15,581 bases of DNA from an uncultured Burkholderiaceae bacterium (GTDB lineage: Bacteria; Pseudomonadota; Gammaproteobacteria; Burkholderiales; Burkholderiaceae), in NCBI GenBank assembly GCA_937871985.1, contig CALMPB010000239.1, positions 1-15,581 on the forward strand, given 5' to 3'. The translations under genes were made by a program, and so were the position numbers. The notes under the pieces are model-generated. The model was not told the origin of the DNA. It ran no database searches and saw only the letters and a program-made list of their open reading frames with translations. Below are positions 1 to 5,652 of this stretch, one piece after another (the first letter of the stretch is position 1; every line of letters begins with the position of its first letter).

Positions 1-691
1 ACGGCACGAAGACGAACACGGCATCGGGCTTGGCGTCTTTCACGCGTTGCAGGAATGGCGCGAAGTCGGGATTTTGCAGCGGCACGCGGATGCTTTCGAG
101 GACTTTGCCGCCGCCATCGGTAAAGTACTTGATGAAGAATTTTTCCGCATCGTGGCCGGGGCCATAATCGCTGATCAAGGTAATGACTGTCTTGATCTTG
201 GAACTCTTTGCGGCCCAATCGGCCAGGGGAGTCGTAATTTGAGGCAGCGTCTGGGACGTACGCACAATGTACGGCGATTTCTTGACGATGGACGACGTGG
301 CCGCGGCCATGACCACCATGGGAACCTTGGCCTGCGTGGCCACCGGCGCGGCGGCGAAGGCGAGGGGGGTCAGGCCGAAACCGGCCAGCACGTTGACTTT
401 GTCCTGGATGACCATTTCCTGGGCGATGCGCTTGGTGTTTTCAGGCTGCAGGCCGCCGTCGTCGCGCAGGATGACCTGGATCTTGCGGCCGTCGACCGCG
501 TCGCCGTGCTGCTGCATATAAAGCTTGACCGCGGCATCGATTTGCTTGCCCGTGGAGGCGAAGGGGCCGGTCATGGGAACGATGAGCCCGATTTTGAAGG
601 GCTCGGCTGCCGAGGCGGGCGCGGCGACCAGGCTGGTCGCGGCGGTTGCCAGGCATGCTGCCGCAAGGGCCGTCTTGATGATGCGTTTCAT
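1..691 (-). CDS. ABC transporter periplasmic substrate-binding protein, branched-chain amino acid/aromatic acid type (partial)
   Basis: The frame is open from an ATG at 691 to the left edge, giving about 230 residues; the C-terminal part lies outside the window. An AGGAG ribosome site (697-701) sits 5 nt before the ATG. The protein starts with a Sec signal peptide (MKRIIKTALAAACLATAATS..., cleavage likely after ASA near residue 28). The mature part begins EPFKIGLIVPMTGPFAS, the hallmark of type I periplasmic binding proteins of the LivJ/HAAT group. Further typical stretches follow: VDGRKIQVILRDDGG, PENTKRIAQEMV, and a TVITLISDYGPGHDAE-like segment. Family members deliver amino acids, aromatic acids or amides to a LivHMGF-type permease, which would lie further left. 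The gene is divergent from the hydrolase/oxygenase genes, which suggests it imports their substrate; that is inference. It is not the Bug/TctC type common in this family of bacteria. Confidence 0.9.
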   Translation of the reverse strand, partial: MKRIIKTALAAACLATAATSLVAAPASAAEPFKIGLIVPMTGPFASTGKQIDAAVKLYMQQHGDAVDGRKIQVILRDDGGLQPENTKRIAQEMVIQDKVNVLAGFGLTPLAFAAAPVATQAKVPMVVMAAATSSIVKKSPYIVRTSQTLPQITTPLADWAAKSSKIKTVITLISDYGPGHDAEKFFIKYFTDGGGKVLESIRVPLQNPDFAPFLQRVKDAKPDAVFVFVP

Positions 692-798
692 TGTCTCTCC
701 TAGGAATCGGCGCGTTGACGACTTAAGCCGATGATTTGTTTCCCCACGAACATACCGTGGATGCCCGTAGGGAACGCTGTAATCATTGTTGTGGTGCA

Positions 799-823
799 TC
801 GAGGCTTACTATTCTTGCCTCGA
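799..823. promoter_or_regulatory. Perfect 7-bp inverted repeat, candidate operator
   Basis: TCGAGGC (799-805) and GCCTCGA (817-823) are exact reverse complements separated by 11 AT-rich bases. The half-site centres are 18 bp apart, or just under two helical turns, which suits a dimeric DNA-binding protein on one face of the helix. It lies about 108 bp upstream of the transporter gene start and about 140 bp upstream of the hydrolase start. It could instead form a hairpin in a leader transcript. There is no U-tract on either side, so a terminator is unlikely. Confidence 0.4.
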
Positions 824-860
824 ACCATCAACGCGTCGACACCAAAATACTTTTAAGGGT

Positions 861-878
861 ATCTAAAAAGCTTATAAC
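861..878 (+). promoter_or_regulatory. Candidate regulator-binding motif, copy 1
   Basis: The stretch fits ATCTAAAANNCTTNTAAC, and 15 of 18 bases are identical to 4353-4370 in the other divergent region. It ends 86 bp before the hydrolase start and lies about 170 bp from the transporter start. It includes T-N11-A spacings of the kind LysR-type regulators recognise, but the dyad symmetry is partial. The assignment to the tandem-HTH LysR regulator of this locus is inference from shared occurrence. Confidence 0.4.
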
Positions 879-964
879 TGCCTGGTACTGCATTCGACCG
901 CGCGGCAAACGGTGGCACAATCAGCCAAAGTTGTTCTGTGCATTCAGGAAAAAGGGCGGATCAG

Positions 965-1891
965 ATGGCTAAAAGCAGGCTCGATATAAACCTATGCGGA
1001 CATGGGCTCCATTTCGGCAATGCCGAAATAACCCGCGTGCAGGACTACCATGGCCCCGGTTTCAAGAGAACGTTCATGTTCCCGGATTTCACACCGGAAA
1101 TGTGGCAAGAACAAAAGGATTGGCTCGTTCCGCGCTTCTACGATCCAGCCGAGGATCGCATCCAAACCAGCATCCACAGCTGGTTGATCCGCACCGCCCA
1201 CCACACGATACTCATCGACAGCTGCATCGGCAATCACAAGCATCGACCGATCAACCCCCGCTTCCATATGCGCAATGAACCATGGATCGAACGCCTGGCC
1301 GCCGCCGGCGCGAATCCCGAAGATATTGACTTCGTCATGTGTACGCACCTGCATTCCGACCATGTCGGCTGGAACACACGGCTGGAAAACGGCAAGTGGG
1401 TGCCAACATTCCCCAACGCCAAGTACATCTTCACCCGCAACGAGTTCGAGCGATGGGACGAGCGCCGGCCGGACCACGTGCCGCGCGAGTCCGAAGCATT
1501 CGTGTTTGCCGACAGCGTGCTGCCGGTCGAGGAGGCCGGGCAAATGGTGCTTGTGGACGATGGCTATACCGTCGACGATTTGCTGACCGTCGAATCCGCT
1601 CCGGGACATACCCCCGGACACGCCAAGATCCGCCTGAAAACCGCCGGACAGCAAGCGATGTTCTGTGGCGATGTGATCCACCATCCCATACAACTGCCCT
1701 ACCCCGAGGTCTGGTCGGTATTCGACGACGATCCCAAGCAGGCTTTTCAAACCCGATTGAGTGTTCTGAACGACTGCATGGACAACGGCATCGTGTTGCT
1801 GCCGACGCATTTCGCAGACCCTTTCGCTTGCCGAATCGAGGCCAACCACAACCGACCGCAGCCGTCTTTCCTTCCTTCTTGGCGCCTATGA
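965..1891 (+). CDS. Metallo-beta-lactamase-fold hydrolase (AHL-lactonase-like / quorum-quenching-type subfamily)
   Basis: The product has 308 residues and is probably a cytoplasmic di-zinc hydrolase; no signal peptide is seen. The full metal set of the lactonase-type MBL fold is present: the HxHxDH motif (H128, H130, D132, H133 in THLHSDHVGW), the histidine of GHTPGH (H219), the bridging aspartate D236 (FCGDVIHH) and H282 (LPTHFADP). The ATG at 965 is preferred because GGGCGGA (954-960) stands 4 nt upstream. A GTG at 938 is in frame but has no ribosome site and adds nothing conserved. Members of this group open lactones, esters and phosphotriesters. Its place 155 bp before a Rieske oxygenase suggests hydrolysis of a lactone or ester substrate or intermediate in the same pathway. 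The exact substrate is unknown; true quorum quenching is possible but not favoured by context. Confidence 0.88.
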   Translation: MAKSRLDINLCGHGLHFGNAEITRVQDYHGPGFKRTFMFPDFTPEMWQEQKDWLVPRFYDPAEDRIQTSIHSWLIRTAHHTILIDSCIGNHKHRPINPRFHMRNEPWIERLAAAGANPEDIDFVMCTHLHSDHVGWNTRLENGKWVPTFPNAKYIFTRNEFERWDERRPDHVPRESEAFVFADSVLPVEEAGQMVLVDDGYTVDDLLTVESAPGHTPGHAKIRLKTAGQQAMFCGDVIHHPIQLPYPEVWSVFDDDPKQAFQTRLSVLNDCMDNGIVLLPTHFADPFACRIEANHNRPQPSFLPSWRL

Positions 1892-2046
1892 CCGGCTTTC
1901 CCAGGCTCTGTCGCGCACATTGCAGCCCACAAAGCCTTCCCGAATCGGCCGCAATCACGACAGGTCCATGACGGACATCCCGATTCGCCACATTTACCGA
2001 TAAGGCCGGGCACGCGGCACTGCTGCCCGAACAAAGGAGATAAACA

Positions 2047-3081
2047 ATGTCGATCTACATCAAGAATGCGTGGTATGTTGCGGCGTGGGCCAAAGAAGTC
2101 AGCCGGGATCTGCTGAAACGCAATATCATGGGCGAGCCCATCGTTCTTTACCGCAAGAACGATGGCACGCCCGTAGCCCTGATCGATCGCTGCGCACACA
2201 AGCTGCTGCCTCTTTCCATGGGAAAGCTGGTGAACGACAATCTTCAGTGCGGCTATCATGGCATGGAGTACGACTGCAGCGGCGCATGCGTTCGCATCCC
2301 CGGGCAGGACCGGATTCCAGCTACCGCCAAGGTGCGCAGTTTTCCGCTGGTAGAGCGTTATAACGCCATCTGGATCTGGATGGGCGATCCGGCCATGGCC
2401 GACCCCGCCAAAATTCACGAAATCCGCAGGGTCAACGAGCCAGGCTGGACGGTCATCGACGGCGGCTACCAGCTTCATGGCGGCGATTACTTGAATATCG
2501 CCGAGAATCTTCAGGATCCGGCCCACACCACCTACGTGCATCTACGCACCATTGGCAATCCCGCCACCAGCGAAGTTCCGGTCAAGGTGGAACAGGGGGA
2601 CGATTATCTGGTCACCTACCGATGGTCCAACGACGTCCCGCCGCCACCTATTGATAAAAGGAACGGCAATTTCCAAGGGCTTGTCGACCGTTGTCAGTAT
2701 TACTACTATTTTGCGCCCTGTGTCTCGCGGGTGGACGTCGTCACGATGAATGCCGGGCAAGAGCATACTGAAGAAAACATGGACAAAGGCCTGCGTCTGC
2801 ATGGCTACAAATTCCTGACTCCCGAGAGCGAAACAACGACGCATTTCTTCTGGATGCAGTTGCGCAACTTCGGCATTGACGACGAAAAGCTGCAGGCCGA
2901 CCAGTTTGCAAGCCTCGATCAGACTTTCGCTGAAGACAACGTGATCGTCACCGCCGTGCAACGCGAGCAGGCGGCAACGGGCGTACGCCAGCAAACGTGG
3001 CTGTCCATCGATGCAGGCCCATCACGCGTCAGGAAAATGCTGGAAGACATGGCGGCAGCCGAACAGGCTTCAACGCAATGA
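2047..3081 (+). CDS. Rieske non-heme iron oxygenase, VanA / dicamba-monooxygenase type, terminal oxygenase subunit
   Basis: The product has 344 residues, the usual length for VanA-type aromatic O-demethylases and hydroxylases. The Rieske [2Fe-2S] ligands are C49-x-H51 and C68-x-x-H71 (CAHKLLPLSMGK...CGYH). The catalytic domain carries the mononuclear iron site in NLQDPAHTTYVH: D157 for inter-subunit electron transfer, H160 and H165 as ligands. D297 in FAEDNVIV is the likely third ligand. A strong ribosome site (AAAGGAGA, 2033-2040) fixes the start. The enzyme would need NADH-driven electrons from a ferredoxin-reductase (VanB-like), yet none is encoded next to it in this window. The 155-bp gap before it contains a small GGGCA...TGCCC dyad (2008-2028) but no clear promoter. 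Hydroxylation or O/N-demethylation of an aromatic acid is the family expectation; the substrate is not predictable. Confidence 0.92.
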   Translation: MSIYIKNAWYVAAWAKEVSRDLLKRNIMGEPIVLYRKNDGTPVALIDRCAHKLLPLSMGKLVNDNLQCGYHGMEYDCSGACVRIPGQDRIPATAKVRSFPLVERYNAIWIWMGDPAMADPAKIHEIRRVNEPGWTVIDGGYQLHGGDYLNIAENLQDPAHTTYVHLRTIGNPATSEVPVKVEQGDDYLVTYRWSNDVPPPPIDKRNGNFQGLVDRCQYYYYFAPCVSRVDVVTMNAGQEHTEENMDKGLRLHGYKFLTPESETTTHFFWMQLRNFGIDDEKLQADQFASLDQTFAEDNVIVTAVQREQAATGVRQQTWLSIDAGPSRVRKMLEDMAAAEQASTQ

Positions 3082-3102
3082 ACTGCCGGGCGTGCTGAAA
3101 GA

Positions 3103-3732
3103 TCAGGCTGCCACCCGGCGGGACAACAATGCCGCCACCTTCTGCGACGGCACGACGGCGCCGATGTTGTTGCGCACGGTGGCCAGGGTGCCTTCGTGGC
3201 CGATCTGGCTATTGCTGCCGACACAGTCTTCGGCAAGCACGATGTAGTAGCCGTGAAAGAATCCCTCGCGCAGCGTGGAGTCGACGCATACGTTGGTGGC
3301 GACCCCGGTGATCACCAGTGTCTTGATGCCTTGCGCGCGCAGGGTTTCGTCGAGCCCCGTGCCGTAGAAGCCGCTGAAGCTGTGCTTTTGCACGACGATA
3401 TCGCCCTGGGCCGGCTCGACCCCGAAAGGGGCCGCCCCCCAACTGCCTTCCAGGCAGCAGCCTTCCTCGCCGCGCTTGACCCTGTAGGACTCGGTCAGGT
3501 ACTTGAAGTCGTAGATGGAATGGATCCACACCACCGGCACACCGGCCTGGCGCGCGCCGTCTATCAGAACCTGGATATTGGCCGCCACGGCCGGGGCGAA
3601 GCTGACATCGTAATTGCGCCGCGTATGCAGGTAGCCGCCTTCGGCGCAAAAATCGTTTTGCATGTCGATGACGAGCAGCGCGCTGTGCTCGGGCTGCAAC
3701 TGCTCTTCAAGTGTCGTGGGCACACTGCTCAT
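3103..3732 (-). CDS. Isochorismatase-family cysteine hydrolase
   Basis: The product has 209 residues. The start is the ATG at 3730-3732, which overlaps the stop of the upstream cupin gene (ATGA). A longer in-frame start at 3777 would lie deep inside that gene and is rejected. The catalytic triad of the family is present: D23 (LLVIDMQNDF), K116 (VVQKHSFSGFYGT) and the nucleophile C149, preceded by the cis-peptide stretch TGVATNVC. The closest functional groups by general pattern are amidohydrolases such as ureidoacrylate, N-carbamoylsarcosine, biuret and maleamate hydrolases rather than isochorismatase itself, since no siderophore genes are nearby. Translational coupling to a ring-cleavage cupin suggests it removes an amide, carbamoyl or imine nitrogen from the pathway; this is inference. 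Confidence 0.88.
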   Translation of the reverse strand: MSSVPTTLEEQLQPEHSALLVIDMQNDFCAEGGYLHTRRNYDVSFAPAVAANIQVLIDGARQAGVPVVWIHSIYDFKYLTESYRVKRGEEGCCLEGSWGAAPFGVEPAQGDIVVQKHSFSGFYGTGLDETLRAQGIKTLVITGVATNVCVDSTLREGFFHGYYIVLAEDCVGSNSQIGHEGTLATVRNNIGAVVPSQKVAALLSRRVAA

Positions 3733-4274
3733 GCCTTGGCCGCCCACTGCTCGGGAACCGGCGTGACCGTGCCGCACTTCGTGCAGGTGCGGAACTCTTC
3801 CGACTCGTAGAAATTATCGTAGGCGCGCGAGACCGGATCGGCCTTGTAGTCGTCGACGGTGTAGAACTCTTCGTGAAGAAAGTGATCGCAATTGGGGCAG
3901 AACCAATGGAAGCGGTCGATCTCGCCCGGAAGGCGCGCGCGCTCGATGACCAACTGGAACGAGTCGGGCGCAAAGCGCGGCGAATGCGGCACGAAGGGCG
4001 GTTGGAACAAACACGAACCCTGGGGCACGAAGGCGACTTTTTCCTCGCCCCCCGGGGTGCGGTAGTGCAGGTTCAGGTCGCCCTTGATCGAATACTGGAT
4101 TTCATAGCTGGGGTTGATATGAAACTCGCTGCGGTATTCACGGCCGCGCGCCACAAAGGCCAACGAGTCCGGCGTCAGCCACAATTGATGCGTCCTCTTG
4201 CCTGTTTCCAGCAAGGAGCGCATGATCTTCTCGAGATCGAGATTGGGCATGACGAAGTTTGGCGTAACCAGCAT
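3729..4274 (-). CDS. Cupin dioxygenase of the 3-hydroxyanthranilate 3,4-dioxygenase (HAAO/NbaC) family
   Basis: The product has 181 residues, the usual size of bacterial HAAO. The iron ligands correspond to H52 and E58 (FHINPSYEIQY) and H97 (PPFVPHSPRF). R48 and E111 (LVIERAR) match two of the three known substrate-carboxylate/amine contacts. A C-terminal rubredoxin-like metal site, C126-x-x-C129 and C164-x-x-C167, is the mark of the bacterial enzymes. The usual HSPQR stretch reads HSPRF here, so the third contact arginine (R99 in the Cupriavidus enzyme, from memory) is shifted by one to R100. The ATG at 4274 has GGGAG 7 nt upstream; the ATG at 4301 would place that site inside the gene. Ring cleavage of an ortho-aminophenol-type acid is likely. 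Rather than kynurenine breakdown (no kynureninase or semialdehyde decarboxylase nearby) it may act on a relative such as 4-amino-3-hydroxybenzoate. Confidence 0.88.
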   Translation of the reverse strand: MLVTPNFVMPNLDLEKIMRSLLETGKRTHQLWLTPDSLAFVARGREYRSEFHINPSYEIQYSIKGDLNLHYRTPGGEEKVAFVPQGSCLFQPPFVPHSPRFAPDSFQLVIERARLPGEIDRFHWFCPNCDHFLHEEFYTVDDYKADPVSRAYDNFYESEEFRTCTKCGTVTPVPEQWAAKA

Positions 4275-4397
4275 GGTGTTTCTCCCGAGTTCGGCCCGCA
4301 ACCGGGCCCGCTACAATGGCTACATTCTGGCATGCGTCCTCGTGCTTTCGTCATCTAAAACACTTCTAACGACACCGAAACGCCTTATGAGCCCGCC
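4275..4397. promoter_or_regulatory. Divergent promoter region of cupin operon and LysR regulator
   Basis: This is the 123-bp gap between two genes that start back to back, the classic place for a LysR regulator to bind and act on both. It contains the shared motif at 4353-4370 and, just before the cupin ribosome site, a GGCCCG-N4-CGGGCC hairpin (4293-4308). The hairpin would lie in the cupin mRNA leader. The distance from the motif to the cupin start (79 bp) would put it near -50 to -60 of a cupin promoter, the usual activating position. I do not see a consensus -35/-10 pair on either strand. Confidence 0.6.
4353..4370 (+). promoter_or_regulatory. Candidate regulator-binding motif, copy 2
   Basis: The stretch fits ATCTAAAANNCTTNTAAC and matches 861-878 at 15 of 18 positions. 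It lies 28 bp before the LysR start codon, where binding would also repress the regulator's own gene, as is common for LysR proteins. A surrounding imperfect inverted repeat is GTGCTTT (4342-4348) with AAAACAC (4357-4363). Binding by the neighbouring regulator is inferred. Confidence 0.42.
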
Positions 4398-5645
4398 GTG
4401 AAATCCAGCACCTCGGAACCCACCATTCCACATACCAAGCACCTCAGGGTTTTCCATGCCGTCTGCCGCCTGGGCAGCATGACAAAAGCCGCCGATGAGC
4501 TCCGGCGCGCGCAGTCCGCGGTGCAAAACTCGATCCAGCAACTGGAAGAAGCCCTGGATGTAAAGCTGTTCGAACGCACCACCCGCGGCATGCTGCCCAC
4601 CGACGCCGGCAAGGTGCTGGCGCGGCGGGTGGAATTCGCATTCGAAGAAATGCAGGCGGTGCGCGATGCCCTCAAGGAAATCTACGAAGAAAGCGGCCTG
4701 CAGCCACGCAATGCCCCCATCTTCTCGCTGGCCGTCAACGAGCGCCGGCTGGCCGTGCTCGTCGCGTTCTCAGAGCACAAGCACATGGGCGCGGTGGCGC
4801 AGCAAATGAATATCTCGCAGCCGGCGGTAAGCATCGCCCTGCGCGATATGGAAGTCAGCACTGGGCTGGCTCTGTTCGACCGCTCCACCTCCACCATCCG
4901 CCTGACGTCCGTCGGGGAACTGCTGCTGGTGCACATAAAAAGGGCGCTTACCCAGTTGCGCCTGGCGGTGGCGGAAATCGCCGCCATGAACGGCGTCATG
5001 GAAGGCCGCGTCACCATCGGGGCCTTGCCCTTCGGGCGCGCCTACATACTGCCCTCGGCCATCGCCAATCTGCACAAGCGGTACCCGCAGTTGCACTTCA
5101 CCACGGTGGAAGGCCCTTTCGAAACCCTGACCCACGGGCTGTGGTGCGGCGATATCGACCTGGTGCTTGGCGCGCTGCGGCCTATCGAACAATACGCCGA
5201 CCTGATCCGCGAAGATCTCTTCAGCGACCGCATGGTCGTCATTGCCAGGGCGGGCCATCCCCTGGCTGCCGCCCAAGCCTGCACTGTGCGCGAAGCCCTG
5301 GACGCCGACTGGATACTCCCCAGGCGGAGCACGCCCACGCGTGAAGTCCTGCGTGCCGCCTTCGAAACGCTGGGCATGCCGCAACCTCGCGTCGCCGTCG
5401 AATCCTCCGATCTTTCCATGATCCGCGGGCTGCTGCTCAACAGCGATATGGTTACCGCCGCCTCCCGCCACTTGTTCCAGCCCGAGATCGACGCTGGCTC
5501 GCTGGTCGTTCTGCCCATCGACCTGCCCGAAACCAGCCGGCCCATCGGCATATTGCGGCGCACGCAAGACCACTCGTCGCCGGGCGCGCAATTGCTGATC
5601 GAAGAAATCCGCTCGATGGGCCATATGCCCATCGGGGCCTGTTAA
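4398..5645 (+). CDS. LysR-type transcriptional regulator with tandem N-terminal winged-HTH domains
   Basis: The product has 415 residues, about 110 more than a standard LysR protein, and the surplus is a second DNA-binding domain. The first wHTH spans about 15-73 (LRVFHAVCRLGSMTKAADEL, then QSAVQNSIQQLEEAL...LFERTTRG...LPTDAGK). The second spans about 116-174 (RRLAVLVAFSEHKHMGAVAQ, then SQPAVSIALRDMEVSTGLALF...LTSVGE). Both keep the LysR landmarks: the S-x-x-A-V recognition helix, LE/ME, LF-x-R and LT-x-x-G. The ligand-binding domain runs from about 205 to 405 (GRVTIGALPFGRAYILPSAI, then GDIDLVLGALRP). The start is GTG at 4398, the only start codon after an in-frame stop at 4356, with no clear ribosome site. 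It is divergent from the cupin operon and so probably its ligand-responsive regulator. Its gene ends 6 bp before the converging dgt gene. Confidence 0.9.
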   Translation: MKSSTSEPTIPHTKHLRVFHAVCRLGSMTKAADELRRAQSAVQNSIQQLEEALDVKLFERTTRGMLPTDAGKVLARRVEFAFEEMQAVRDALKEIYEESGLQPRNAPIFSLAVNERRLAVLVAFSEHKHMGAVAQQMNISQPAVSIALRDMEVSTGLALFDRSTSTIRLTSVGELLLVHIKRALTQLRLAVAEIAAMNGVMEGRVTIGALPFGRAYILPSAIANLHKRYPQLHFTTVEGPFETLTHGLWCGDIDLVLGALRPIEQYADLIREDLFSDRMVVIARAGHPLAAAQACTVREALDADWILPRRSTPTREVLRAAFETLGMPQPRVAVESSDLSMIRGLLLNSDMVTAASRHLFQPEIDAGSLVVLPIDLPETSRPIGILRRTQDHSSPGAQLLIEEIRSMGHMPIGAC

Positions 5646-5652
5646 CAGGCCC
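5635..5652. terminator. Perfect 18-bp palindrome across two convergent stop codons
   Basis: GGGCCTGTTAACAGGCCC is its own reverse complement. It contains the TAA of the LysR gene and touches the last base of the dgt stop. As RNA it gives a 7-bp GC-rich stem with a TTAA loop from either strand, so it could end or stall both transcripts or protect both 3' ends. No U-tract follows on either side, so a classical intrinsic terminator is not proven. Confidence 0.45.

Larger units (their letters stand above)
692..964. promoter_or_regulatory. Divergent regulatory region between transporter gene and hydrolase gene
   Basis: This 273-bp gap holds no convincing gene and is more AT-rich than its flanks, as expected for back-to-back promoters. 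It contains three separate dyads or motifs: a 5-bp-arm inverted repeat CCACG-N7-CGTGG (744-760), a 7-bp-arm inverted repeat (799-823), and an AT-rich block at 849-878. The block has an interrupted palindrome, CTTTT-A-AG-N5-CT-A-AAAAG, at 850-870, and runs into a motif shared with the LysR/cupin promoter region. A TATAAC at 873-878 could be a -10 box for the hydrolase gene, but the hexamer 17 bp upstream (CTTTTA) is poor. That pattern fits an activator-dependent promoter. Confidence 0.6.

Noticed and set aside
47..703. Long plus-strand open frame at the left edge
   Set aside because: It is a shadow of the minus-strand substrate-binding protein gene, which has a signal peptide, ribosome site and family motifs; the plus-strand product is Gly/Arg-rich with no recognisable fold.
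736..972. Small plus-strand open frame across the transporter/hydrolase gap
   Set aside because: It has no family features and would cross the inverted repeats, the shared motif and the start of the hydrolase gene; it is best explained as chance.
992..1849. 285-codon minus-strand open frame
   Set aside because: Antisense to the MBL hydrolase, whose metal-binding residues are all intact.
3085..3119. GCCGGG...CCCGGC dyad between the convergent Rieske and hydrolase genes
   Set aside because: The arms are short, the loop is 23 nt, there is no U-tract, and one arm lies in the hydrolase coding sequence; too weak to call a terminator.
3196..3810. 204-codon plus-strand open frame
   Set aside because: Antisense to the cysteine hydrolase and cupin genes, which carry complete catalytic motifs.
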